Assembly: GCA_016715645.1 (NCBI GenBank)
Contig: JADJZR010000028.1
Location: 186,001 to 250,000, forward strand
DNA from: Elusimicrobiota bacterium
Lineage (GTDB): Bacteria > Elusimicrobiota > Elusimicrobia > FEN-1173
DNA length: 64,000 nucleotides
Direction of reading: 5' to 3'
Positions 35,866-44,231 of the stretch are shown here, piece after piece. The notes under the pieces were generated by a model, which was given only the letters and a program-made list of their open reading frames with translations, did not search any database and was not told where the DNA came from. A program made the translations under genes and the position numbers. How positions within the stretch are numbered: position 1 is the stretch's first letter; the number at the start of each line of letters is the position of its first letter.

Positions 35866-37083
35866 TTACGGAAGCCCCGAAAGCCATCGGGGAGCGTCCG
35901 CCACAATGGTTTTGAGAGAGCCCGTTTGGATGGATTTGTAAATTCCGCGCCGATTGACCAGCTGGACCCCGGGCACGCCCAGAAGGGTTTGAAATTTTAC
36001 CAGGGATTTGGAAACAGTGTCGTCCGACAGTTTTGTTTCAATCAGCAGAAAGGGCTTTCCCCTTGAGGTGATGAGAAAGTCCACCTCTTGCCCTTCTTTG
36101 TTTCGCACATACCGCAGGTCAAAATCTCCCCATCCGCGGTCGTTCCAGGTGGAAACGGCCCGAAGCAATTCCAAGGCCACTCTGTTTTCGAAACACGCCC
36201 CGGGGTCCGGAATATGGGCCGGATCAAAGAGATAGACTTTTTTTTCTTTTCGGATGGCTCGGGCCATTCGTTGGTGCCAGGGAGAAATCCGGAAAATAAG
36301 ATAAAACGATTCAAACACCTTCATCCAGTGAGCCACGCTGACAGGGGAGACGTGCAATATCTCTCCCACGCTTTGCAGTGAAAAGGGACTGGCCACGCGT
36401 TCGGGGAGGAGATCATACAGGAGTTCCATGTCCCCGATCCGTCGCAGAAGGGTGGCGTCGCGAATGTCTTCCCGGATTAACTGGCGTCGATACGTGCGCG
36501 CCCATTTTTCATGGAAAGTTTTTTTTCCGGAAAGAAATGGTTCCGGATACCCGCTGAGTTGCGTGAGCTGTGTCCACGTGTCGGCCAGGCCGGGATCGTC
36601 CGACAAAACAGAGAGAGGGTCGCTGTAAAAAGACTCAAAAGATCGGCGTCGCGCTCCCAATTCCGCCAACGTAAACGGCCAGAGGTGAAACTGAAAATAA
36701 CGTCCGGCCAGCGAATCGCCACCCTTTTGGTATACGTCCAAACGACCACTCCCTAAAACCAGAAACCGGTAGGATCCGGCATACGTGTCGTAAATTCCCT
36801 TAAGGTAATTTTTCCACCTTCGATACTTGTGGATTTCATCAAAAGCAATGAGAGGAGGGGAGTCGTCTTTTCGATTGATATCCTGAAAAAAAGCGGGATT
36901 TTTAAGGAGGAGGGCCTTGTCTTTGTCCAAATCCCAATTGAAATGGAGGTGATTGGCGAACTGCGTGGCGATCGTCCGGGCCAGGGTGGTTTTCCCTGAT
37001 TGTCGCGGACCCGACAAAAACACCATGGACTTGTCGGACGCCAACTGCCGCCATGTTTCCATGTAAAGCGGACGATCCTGCAT
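35866..37083 (-). CDS. AAA ATPase, DUF4143-type, second intact copy
   Basis: 405 residues. Walker A GPRQSGKTTLA (about 25-35), Walker B LIAFDEIHKYRRWKNYLKG, sensor LVLGSGRLDVY, a helical middle, and a C-terminal nuclease-like strand set (GQEVDFLITSRGKPFLLIETK). It is the closest intact relative of the pseudogene at 32259-33095, sharing FDEIHKYR.W.NYLKG. A short AT-rich gap and a palindromic repeat separate it from thiI, which is on the other strand. Confidence 0.88.
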   Translation of the reverse strand: MQDRPLYMETWRQLASDKSMVFLSGPRQSGKTTLARTIATQFANHLHFNWDLDKDKALLLKNPAFFQDINRKDDSPPLIAFDEIHKYRRWKNYLKGIYDTYAGSYRFLVLGSGRLDVYQKGGDSLAGRYFQFHLWPFTLAELGARRRSFESFYSDPLSVLSDDPGLADTWTQLTQLSGYPEPFLSGKKTFHEKWARTYRRQLIREDIRDATLLRRIGDMELLYDLLPERVASPFSLQSVGEILHVSPVSVAHWMKVFESFYLIFRISPWHQRMARAIRKEKKVYLFDPAHIPDPGACFENRVALELLRAVSTWNDRGWGDFDLRYVRNKEGQEVDFLITSRGKPFLLIETKLSDDTVSKSLVKFQTLLGVPGVQLVNRRGIYKSIQTGSLKTIVADAPRWLSGLP

Positions 37084-37198
37084 ATGACTATTCTAACACG
37101 AACTGTAGAAAAGTCAAGACCAATCGATATTACGCTATCGAAAAGTCAGGTTGCTCCATTGGCCTCCTGTTGGCAAAAAAGAATATGTGTGCATTTTT

Positions 37199-37317
37199 GG
37201 TAACTGCTCAGGCCCTCATCCGCCCTTTCAGGGCACCTTCCCCCAAGAGGGGAAGGAAAACAAAGATTTTCCCTCTCCTCTCGGGAGAGGGTAGGGTGAG
37301 GGGACTGAGTAGTTACC
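37199..37317. repeat. Interspersed palindromic repeat, compact full copy
   Basis: This is the cleanest copy. Outer ends GGTAACTGCTCAGG and CTGAGTAGTTACC; left arm CCTTCCCCCAAGAGGGGAAGG; central AAAACAAAGATTTT; right arm CCCTCTCCTCTCGGGAGAGGG with TAGGGTGAGGG. It defines the 119-bp unit against which longer copies can be compared. Confidence 0.88.
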
Positions 37318-37390
37318 ATTTTTGTCAGACTAAAATGCACGTCTATGCAAAAAAGTCAGCCCCCACCCCAATGTGATACTATTCTCCCCT

Positions 37391-38596
37391 ATGAAAGAAG
37401 TCGTGGTGGTGCATTATTCGGAGTTGGGGACCAAGGGCGGGAACAGGCGGGTGTTTGAGCGCAAATTTGCCGAGGATGTGCGCCGTCGGTTGGGGCCTCG
37501 GGCTTTAAAAGTTCGGCTGGACAGCGCCCGTGTGATTGTCGAACTCGCTCCCGGCACGGACCGGGCGGATATTGGTCGGGTTTTGGATCCGGTGTTCGGC
37601 ATGGCGTGGTACGCCTTTGGATATTTGGTTCCCTGGTCCTCCGAAAACGATGGGCTGAGCGAGGCCGAATCCGCCGCGGTGGCTCTGGCCCGGGCCGAAC
37701 CGGTGGTGCGCACGTTCAAGATCGAGACCCGACGCTCGTCGAAAAAATATCCGCACCTGTCCCACGCTGTGTGCGTGCGGTTGGGTGACGCGGTGGTGTC
37801 CGCCACGGGGTTGCGGGTGGATGTGCACAACCCGGACCGAACCCTTTACGCGGAAGTGTTGGAAACCGAGATCGCGGTTTTGTCCCACCGTGTCCAAGGG
37901 CTCCGTGGATTGCCTCAATTTTCGTCGGGTCGGATGCTGTGCCTGTTCTCCGGCGGGATCGATTCGCCCGTGGCCGCGTGGCTGATGATGCGCCGGGGCG
38001 CGAAGGTGGATTTGCTTCATTTTCATCCGTACCGTTCGTCCGACGAAGTGATCGGAACAAAAATCACCAAACTGTTTTCTGTGTTGGCGGGGTTCAATCC
38101 CGACCTCCGATTATTTCTGGTGCCGCACGATCGGTATCAGGCCACCGCCTCCCTTCATGTGCCTCCCGCGTGCGAGACGGTGTTTTTCCGTCGATTCATG
38201 TTCCGCGCGGGGGAAGAGATGGCGAACGCCTTGAGCTATCAAGCGCTCATCACCGGCGACAGCCTGGGCCAAGTGGCCAGCCAAACCGTCGAAAACCTGA
38301 TGGCTGTCCAAACCGAATTATCTGTTCCCGTTTTTCAACCGCTTATCGCTTCCGACAAAGAAAGCATCATCGCCCTGGCAAAAAAAATGGATGTGTTCGA
38401 TCTCGCCGTCCAACCCTACAAAGACTGTTGTTCCCTCCTCGCCAAAAAACCAAAAACCAACGTGGACACGGCGCTCATTCGCCGGCTTGAACAGGAATTG
38501 GACCTGAGAAAAATGATTTCCGAATCGTTTGAAGCGGCCCAATTATGGGATGGCCGCACCCTCCGTTCGTTTCCCCGCGGGAAAGTAAAAGAATAA
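37391..38596 (+). CDS. thiI: ThiI, tRNA 4-thiouridine synthase / sulfur transferase
   Basis: 401 residues from MKEVVVVHYSELGTKGGNR. An N-terminal ferredoxin-like and THUMP region (about 1-165) is followed by the PP-loop adenylating site FSGGIDSPVAAW (about 187-198). YKDCCSLLAKKP carries conserved Cys near residue 340. The C-terminal rhodanese domain found in enterobacterial ThiI is absent, as in many bacteria, so an IscS-like donor would act on the core. It acts on tRNA U8. It stands alone, between a repeat and a secreted-protein cluster. Confidence 0.93.
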   Translation: MKEVVVVHYSELGTKGGNRRVFERKFAEDVRRRLGPRALKVRLDSARVIVELAPGTDRADIGRVLDPVFGMAWYAFGYLVPWSSENDGLSEAESAAVALARAEPVVRTFKIETRRSSKKYPHLSHAVCVRLGDAVVSATGLRVDVHNPDRTLYAEVLETEIAVLSHRVQGLRGLPQFSSGRMLCLFSGGIDSPVAAWLMMRRGAKVDLLHFHPYRSSDEVIGTKITKLFSVLAGFNPDLRLFLVPHDRYQATASLHVPPACETVFFRRFMFRAGEEMANALSYQALITGDSLGQVASQTVENLMAVQTELSVPVFQPLIASDKESIIALAKKMDVFDLAVQPYKDCCSLLAKKPKTNVDTALIRRLEQELDLRKMISESFEAAQLWDGRTLRSFPRGKVKE

Positions 38597-38684
38597 TTAT
38601 TTAATTAAGTTGTCAGATATCCCTCTCTTAAATAACGATGCGATAATAAGCATTGTTTATTTTATCCTAAAATAAAAAAAAGGC

Positions 38685-38713
38685 TTGTCAATCCCCCATT
38701 TTGGGGGTAAATA
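38685..38713 (+). promoter_or_regulatory. Candidate promoter with hairpin-forming spacer
   Basis: TTGTCA (38685-38690), a 17-base spacer ATCCCCCATTTTGGGGG, and TAAATA (38708-38713). The spacer contains CCCCCATTTTGGGGG, a perfect inverted repeat. It lies in an AT-rich gap 75 bases before the secreted-protein gene. Confidence 0.5.
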
Positions 38714-38787
38714 ATGGGTGGACCGTTCCGTCCTAACGGGACAGGTCTGTACAAACACGCATGCAAGACAAAAATGGAGGCAACACA

Positions 38788-39324
38788 ATGAAAAAGTTAC
38801 TCACATCAATGCTGGTGCTGGGATGTGTCGTATTGTTCGCGAGCGCACTGAAAGCCGGGCAGACGGAAAACCTGAACATCACGGTCTTGCCGACCGGAAC
38901 CAAGAGCATAACGTTGTCCACGGGAACATTGGTCCTGGGTTCTCATGACATCGGGGATACCGATATCCTGTCGTCGTCGGTAACGGTGACCAACGATGGG
39001 AACGTTCAATGCATCCTGGGTCTTCGGGTTGTAACCGACGATAACATATGGGACGCTCATACGTCTGCGGGACCTGACCAATACAACCTGAGGGCGTTGT
39101 TTAACATTGCTGCGCCGGCGAATACGGACTTTGACGCCGACGACGACGTGTTGGACAGCTCGGTGGTTCAGGCCACGGGGCTCGGCGGCGTCTATTCCGG
39201 GGACGAGAACGGTTCTGCGTTCGTTGCCGCAGATACTCTCGGGCTATGGTTCAAGCTCGATATGCCCACGTCATCGACGGTCCAAACCCTGCGAACCTTC
39301 GTAGTCGAGGTCTCCGCTAACTAA
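38788..39324 (+). CDS. Secreted protein of unknown function
   Basis: 178 residues from the ATG after GGAGGCAACACA. A signal peptide (about 4-23, ending LKAGQ) is followed by an all-beta-looking domain with alternating Thr/Val/Leu (KSITLSTGTLVLGSHDIGDT, SSSVTVTNDGNVQCILGLRV) and a single Cys. No known motif was recognised. It opens a run of four to six exported proteins read in the same direction, and is followed by a strong stem-loop. Confidence 0.7.
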   Translation: MKKLLTSMLVLGCVVLFASALKAGQTENLNITVLPTGTKSITLSTGTLVLGSHDIGDTDILSSSVTVTNDGNVQCILGLRVVTDDNIWDAHTSAGPDQYNLRALFNIAAPANTDFDADDDVLDSSVVQATGLGGVYSGDENGSAFVAADTLGLWFKLDMPTSSTVQTLRTFVVEVSAN

Positions 39325-39360
39325 GCGGACAAAGAGAAGCCTCCGGTCTTGCGAGCGTGG

Positions 39361-39401
39361 ATCTCGCTCGGGGGGGTGCTTCGGCGCCCCCCCGGCGAGA
39401 T
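39361..39401 (+). terminator. Stem-loop with TTCG tetraloop between two secreted-protein genes
   Basis: ATCTCGC..GGGGGGTGC-TTCG-GCGCCCCCC..GGCGAGAT gives a long GC stem. No U-run follows, so it is a processing or stabilising structure as likely as a terminator. Confidence 0.5.
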
Positions 39402-39470
39402 GGAACGTCTTCGACCGTGGGGCCCTGTTCACTTATCTCTCAAGAACCAGACAACACGAAGGAGGATATC

Positions 39471-40382
39471 ATGGGTCAAATGCATAGAACCGCCGTCGGA
39501 GCGGTGATCGTCGCGTCGCTGTTTCTATCTGTTTCGGTTGACGCAAAACTGTCTCTGTCTGTGCGGTTTCCGGACGTGGAACTGGAGAATGTCGAGCCCG
39601 GGTCGGTCATCAACCTGCGCCAACGCGCGGGGGTGCCGTATGTGGTGATCAACGGGTCCGACGCTTCAACCATGGTTAATATCACGGCCGAAATTCCCAT
39701 CATCGCCAGCGGTTCGTTGCGGGAAGGATTTGAACCTATCCCTCACCCGGAATGGGTTCAGATTGTCCCTAACCGTTTCAAGATGGCGCCTGGCGACATT
39801 GCCAGCGGCGAGGTGATCCTGTCGGTGCCCGACGATCCGAAACTCATCGGTCGGCACTTCCAGGTGGATCTTCGTTCGGCAACGGACGGTCCTGGAATGC
39901 TGGCGGTGGCGGTGAAAAGTTACCTCATGTTCACCGTCGGGGCGGCAGGGCCGGCAAACGCCAAAAAAGAAAAGCGCCGTCGCACGCTTGGGAAAATGGA
40001 CCTCGACCTCACTCCATCCACCGTTCGGTGCGAGAGCGTTGCGCTTGGTCAACCCGTGAGCCTCAAAGCCCTCAAGGGCGTGGTGTTTAAGGTGACCAAC
40101 CGTGGAAACGATCCGGTTCAGTTGAAACTCACCAGCGTTCGGCCCAACAACAGCCAAAAAGAGGAAGGTTGGTCTCTGCCCGACCCGACATGGCTGACGC
40201 TCAAATCGTCCGTGCTCAAAATCAAGCCGGATCAAATCAAAGGAACCGAGGCCACGTTGTTGATTCCGGACGTTCCGGAAAACAGGGGAAAAAAGTTCAT
40301 GTTCCTGATTGAAAGCGAATTGGACGGAATGAATTTTCCTCTGGGATTCTATTCGAGGGTGTTTGTGACGACAGAACCCTGA
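39471..40382 (+). CDS. Secreted protein of unknown function
   Basis: 303 residues from the ATG that follows GGAGG. A signal peptide (about 6-24, ending VDAKL) precedes two repeated beta-rich halves, each containing a ELENVEPGS / DLDLTPSTVRCE -like opening and a phrase about P..W (PHPEWVQIVP; PDPTWLTLKSS), which looks like an internal duplication. Lys/Arg-rich KKEKRRRTLGK separates the halves. No family is recognised. The 259 bases after it contain only an inverted GGATTCCG/CGGAATG motif and no gene. Confidence 0.65.
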   Translation: MGQMHRTAVGAVIVASLFLSVSVDAKLSLSVRFPDVELENVEPGSVINLRQRAGVPYVVINGSDASTMVNITAEIPIIASGSLREGFEPIPHPEWVQIVPNRFKMAPGDIASGEVILSVPDDPKLIGRHFQVDLRSATDGPGMLAVAVKSYLMFTVGAAGPANAKKEKRRRTLGKMDLDLTPSTVRCESVALGQPVSLKALKGVVFKVTNRGNDPVQLKLTSVRPNNSQKEEGWSLPDPTWLTLKSSVLKIKPDQIKGTEATLLIPDVPENRGKKFMFLIESELDGMNFPLGFYSRVFVTTEP

Positions 40383-40641
40383 TGGAGGTGCGATGAATTA
40401 ACAAAAGTACCCACATCGTTTCGTCCCGGCTACAACCCGGTCGGAATGACGAAACACGTCGACATCCATCGGAACTATCGATGGAAAAGATCTGGATTCC
40501 GGACAGAGGCATTCCGGAATGACGATCAACGAAGAATCGACGGGACGTGGGGAGTTGCGAGTGGGCCTTCACTGAGGCCGACGACGTTGTGAGAATGAGA
40601 ACGATCGCGAGGTGAACGCTGTCGTGAACGGAGAAACAGGG

Positions 40642-42234
40642 ATGAGGAAAGTCCTTCTCAGGGCGCTTTGGGCGACCCTCGGAGGCCTTTTGTCCTTTGG
40701 GGCGGTGCCTGGGAGGGCCGCGCTCACGGAGGATCTCGTCTTGCAAGTCGCCATCACGGATACGTACCCGCCGGAAGCGGTGCCGGACCTCGGCGCCGCG
40801 GCGACAGTAACCGCGGGACAAGTCCTGTTGACCTGGACCGCTCCCGACGAAGACAACCGGTTGTTTGTCTCACCCGGAAAAGTCAGTTCCTACCTCATTA
40901 AATACGCCACCTTTTCCATCGTGGACGAAATAGCCGCCGGAGGAACCGCCGCCAGTTGGTGGGCGCGCGCTTTAATTCCGTCGGACCCATCGCCCACGCC
41001 CACCGCCGATCCCGGAACGGCCGAGACGCCCATGATCCTCAACTTGGCGCCCGGCACCGCGTATTGGTTTGCTCTGCGAAGCCTTGACGAGGCGGGCAAC
41101 ATGTCTCCCCTCGATGCCCTTGCGTCGACGCCGGATCAACAAGCGACTGTTGTGACGCGCTCGTTGATCGATCAGAAAACGCCGGCTCCGGTCGCGGGGT
41201 TTGTGGTTACAGCCAGCTCATCCGGCTACACGGTGACATGGCCGGACGTGACGGAAAACGACGACGGAACACCGATCGTCGATCTCGCGTCATACCGTGT
41301 TTATCGTTCACCGAGCCTATTCGAGTTCGGCGCGTCCAGCGTTACGGTCACCACCATTCTCGTGGGACAACCGCGCGCGTTGGATATTGCCATCCCGTCG
41401 GAAGACACGTACTACTTGATCGTGGCGGTGGATTCCAGTGGGAAATATTCGTTGCCCAGCCGGTCCAACTACCTGCATGTCACGCCGCAACAGTTCTTGG
41501 GCCAAACCGGCATTGCCACCGATGGAACCCAAAGCCGGGCCTATGTGCCGGAACCGTTGATTCCGGACCTGAAAACGCCGGACAAAAACTTCCTCCTCTA
41601 TATTGAGCCGACCGTCACGAGCTTGGCTCAGGCGGGCGGAAGCCGAACCCGTGCGACCTACACCATCTGTTTGCGAGAGCCGAGCGGCACGGCGGCGTCG
41701 GCAGAAAAAACGCTGTCTAAGCCGCAAATGACCGTGGTGTTGGATTACCAAGGGGCCAACGGCGCCTTGGAGAAAAATAAAACCGGCGTGTTATGGTGGA
41801 ACGGCGCCACCTGGGTTAAAGTGGGCCAGGCCAACGTCACCGAATCGGGTGTGGGCAACCATGTCACGGTCTCGTTCAACACAGCCATGCCTGGGGTTTA
41901 CCAAATTCGCCAATTCGATATCGCCACGGAACTGACGCTGGATAAGGCGTCGGTGTTCCCTCAAATTTTCTCGCCCAACGGCGACGGTATCAATGATGTC
42001 ATCTATTTCATGGTGGAAAACCCCAAACAGTCCAGCATTTCTGGGAAGATTTTAGATATGAGTGGTGCGGAAGTTGGCATTTTAAGACCCGCTGGGGCGG
42101 GGGCGCCTACGGCCGACACCCTCACCTGGGACGGCACAGATAACTCTGGACATTTGGTGCCTCCGGGGATATACGTATATAAGATCACGGGAGAGGGCAA
42201 AACCATCACAGGGACCCTGGTGGTTGCCCGCTAG
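40642..42234 (+). CDS. Secreted fibronectin-type protein with SPNGDG-type C-terminal domain
   Basis: 530 residues from the ATG after GGAG (MRKVLLRALWATLGG); GTG codons 18 and 30 bases upstream are alternatives. A signal peptide is followed by two fibronectin III-like domains (about 25-170: PDLGAAATVTAGQVLLTW; about 175-290: VAGFVVTASSSGYTVTW) and a beta-sandwich. The C-terminal module (about 440-530) contains PQIFSPNGDGINDV and ends YKITGEGKTITGTLVVAR, the FlgD-Ig / gliding-associated (CHU_C-like) type used for cell-surface sorting. The next gene carries the same module. Confidence 0.8.
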   Translation: MRKVLLRALWATLGGLLSFGAVPGRAALTEDLVLQVAITDTYPPEAVPDLGAAATVTAGQVLLTWTAPDEDNRLFVSPGKVSSYLIKYATFSIVDEIAAGGTAASWWARALIPSDPSPTPTADPGTAETPMILNLAPGTAYWFALRSLDEAGNMSPLDALASTPDQQATVVTRSLIDQKTPAPVAGFVVTASSSGYTVTWPDVTENDDGTPIVDLASYRVYRSPSLFEFGASSVTVTTILVGQPRALDIAIPSEDTYYLIVAVDSSGKYSLPSRSNYLHVTPQQFLGQTGIATDGTQSRAYVPEPLIPDLKTPDKNFLLYIEPTVTSLAQAGGSRTRATYTICLREPSGTAASAEKTLSKPQMTVVLDYQGANGALEKNKTGVLWWNGATWVKVGQANVTESGVGNHVTVSFNTAMPGVYQIRQFDIATELTLDKASVFPQIFSPNGDGINDVIYFMVENPKQSSISGKILDMSGAEVGILRPAGAGAPTADTLTWDGTDNSGHLVPPGIYVYKITGEGKTITGTLVVAR

Positions 42235-42241
42235 AACTTCT

Positions 42242-42412
42242 ATGAGGAAGACAACTACGATCGACACCATCGTTCGGTTTGGGATTTTGGCGTTTGTTCT
42301 GTTTGCGCCGTTGGCGGCGCGGGCCATTTCCTCAACCCTGCCACGGATGTGGTCCCCCGCATCTTTTCGCCCAACGGCGATGGCATTAACGACGGCGTTT
42401 ATTTCCAGTTGA
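42242..42412 (+). pseudogene. Signal-peptide part of a frameshifted SPNGDG-domain gene
   Basis: ATGAGGAAGACA encodes a clear signal peptide (IVRFGILAFVLFAPLAARA), then runs into nonsense. Restoring one base near 42323 would join ARA to HFLNPATDVVPRIFSPNGDG in the frame of 42349-42624. The intact product would be a small exported protein of about 127 residues, made of little more than the sorting-type domain. Confidence 0.65.
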
Positions 42413-42624
42413 CCAATCCCACCCAATCGCAAATATCCGGAATCGTTTTGGACATGTCCGGGGCCAAAGTGGCCGAAATCAATGTGTCCCCCACCGGAGA
42501 GGCCGATCTCTACTATTGGAACGGACGGGACGAAAACGGATGCGTGGTTCCCGCGGGCCCGTATATTTACCGGATCGACGGAGAAGGTGGCATTGTGAGC
42601 GGCGTCGTGGTGGTGGCGCGATGA
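42349..42624 (+). CDS. SPNGDG-type (FlgD-Ig / CHU_C-like) C-terminal domain, second half of frameshifted gene
   Basis: 91 codons in this frame: PRIFSPNGDGINDGVYFQLT, GIVLDMSGAKVAEI, YYWNGRDENGCVVPAGPYIY and VVVVAR. It closely copies the C-terminal module of the preceding gene, so it is a tandem duplicate. The signal peptide lies upstream in another frame. The GTG/ATG at the start of this frame has no ribosome site. It overlaps the next gene by four bases. Confidence 0.65.
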   Translation: MVPRIFSPNGDGINDGVYFQLTNPTQSQISGIVLDMSGAKVAEINVSPTGEADLYYWNGRDENGCVVPAGPYIYRIDGEGGIVSGVVVVAR

Positions 42625-44231
42625 TGTATCGAACCCGAATATTCTTAGGATGGGTGTTGATCCCGCTGATGAGTGGGACAGGCTGGACGTTTGACGAGGT
42701 TCCCGTGGGGGCCCGGCCCGCCGCACTGGGCGAGGCGTTCACCGCCATGGCCGACGACGTGAACACCCTTTATTACAACACCGCCGGGTTGGCCAGTTTA
42801 TACCGCCCCGAAGTGACCGCTTATTACGCCCGATTGTTTCCGAACTTGTCCGACCAAACCCGCACGGCGTTTACCTTCGTTGCCGGCGCGGTTCCTTTAG
42901 CCGAAAACGGCAAATGGGGGGGGCTGGGTCTGGGGTATCAGGAATTCCGGGTCGATAGTTTGTTTAAAGAAGAAACCATTACGCTGGGTTATGGCCGGTC
43001 CTTGTTTTCCGACCGCTTGGCTTTCGGAGTGGGGGTCAAGCAACTCACTCGAAGTTTTGGCGAAACGAGCGACACGCAAAATGCTTTTTTGGGCAACCCC
43101 GGCAACCGGACCGGAGCCGGGGATCCTTTATTTAAAGATGGAAATTCAAAAAAAGCGTTTGGGGCTGACCTGGGCGCGTTGTATGCGTTGACCGGGCGGT
43201 TACGTTTGGGAATGGCCATCGCAAACGTGAACCAGCCGGATTTGGGGCTGGCCCAGTCCGACCGGCTTCCGTTGGTGCTTCGAGGCGGGTTGGCCTACGA
43301 CAAAACGTTCAGCCGAGTGAGCCTGGAGGTCACCCGCCGATCTTATCTGGAAAAAGAAGCGGATACGCGATTTCATTTTGGGGGCGAACGGCAATGGGCG
43401 TTTCGACGGTTTGGACTTCTGTCGTTGCGGGCGGGCGGCGCCTTGGGCTCGAGGGAGTATCGCCAAGTCAACATGGGCGCGGGTTATGAAGTCAACGGAC
43501 TCGGCATTGATTACGTGTTCACGATGCCCCTGGGCGCCGCCGACGATACGGGCAACATGCACAACGCGGCGCTGTCGTTTAAGTTCGGGAGCGCCCTCTC
43601 CGAGGACGACCTGGCCGAGGAGCTGAGGGAAGAAAAAGAGGCCCTGGCCCGGGCCCACGAGGCGCAAACCGCGGCCGAATCGGAAGCTGTTTTCATGAAA
43701 GAAGAACGCAACAAGCTCGTCAACGAATACGCCACCGAAGTGGAACGGTTAAGGGCCGAACTTGAAATCCTTAAACGGGCCCAACCCACCCCCGTGGTGG
43801 TTCCCGCTCAACGGGTGACCTCGGCCGAACGGGAACAGCAAGCGCGAGAAAGGGCCTTGCGTGAATACGCGAATGCGTACGACGCGTCCATGCGGGCCTA
43901 CAACAAACTGGTGGCCCGGGGCGCCACGTTGACCGAACGGGTCGATTTCTTAACCGGTACTCTGGAAAAGTATAAAAACAAAGGTGTCGACATTTCCGTG
44001 GCGCGGGAAGAGTTGGGCGTCGTTAAATCGGAGTTGGCCCAAGTGTCGACGGATTACCGAATCACCATGGACTTTTACCGAAGAACCGTCGCTCAAGGGG
44101 CCAACAACGCCGAACGGTTGTCGTTGTTGGAGCGGATCCTAAAAAAATACGCCCCGTCCGGAATCGATTTGTCCGAAGCCCGGCTGGAAATCGACAAAAT
44201 TAGCGGGGTTAAAAAGGGAGGGAAAAAGTGA
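42621..44231 (+). CDS. PorV/UPF0164-type outer-membrane barrel with C-terminal coiled coil
   Basis: 536 residues from ATGATG overlapping the previous stop. After a signal peptide (about 5-23) comes VGARPAALGEAFTAMADD, then VNTLYYNTAGLASL, the PorV/PorQ signature. About 300 residues of barrel strands follow (GGLGLGYQEFRV, RLRLGMAIANVNQPD). From about residue 330 the protein turns into a long coiled coil (EELREEKEALARAHEAQTAAE; VERLRAELEILKR), unusual for this family. A LERL/TERVDFLTGTLEKYK repeat is near the end. The coiled coil may reach the periplasm and contact the HAMP protein encoded next. Confidence 0.82.
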   Translation: MMYRTRIFLGWVLIPLMSGTGWTFDEVPVGARPAALGEAFTAMADDVNTLYYNTAGLASLYRPEVTAYYARLFPNLSDQTRTAFTFVAGAVPLAENGKWGGLGLGYQEFRVDSLFKEETITLGYGRSLFSDRLAFGVGVKQLTRSFGETSDTQNAFLGNPGNRTGAGDPLFKDGNSKKAFGADLGALYALTGRLRLGMAIANVNQPDLGLAQSDRLPLVLRGGLAYDKTFSRVSLEVTRRSYLEKEADTRFHFGGERQWAFRRFGLLSLRAGGALGSREYRQVNMGAGYEVNGLGIDYVFTMPLGAADDTGNMHNAALSFKFGSALSEDDLAEELREEKEALARAHEAQTAAESEAVFMKEERNKLVNEYATEVERLRAELEILKRAQPTPVVVPAQRVTSAEREQQARERALREYANAYDASMRAYNKLVARGATLTERVDFLTGTLEKYKNKGVDISVAREELGVVKSELAQVSTDYRITMDFYRRTVAQGANNAERLSLLERILKKYAPSGIDLSEARLEIDKISGVKKGGKK

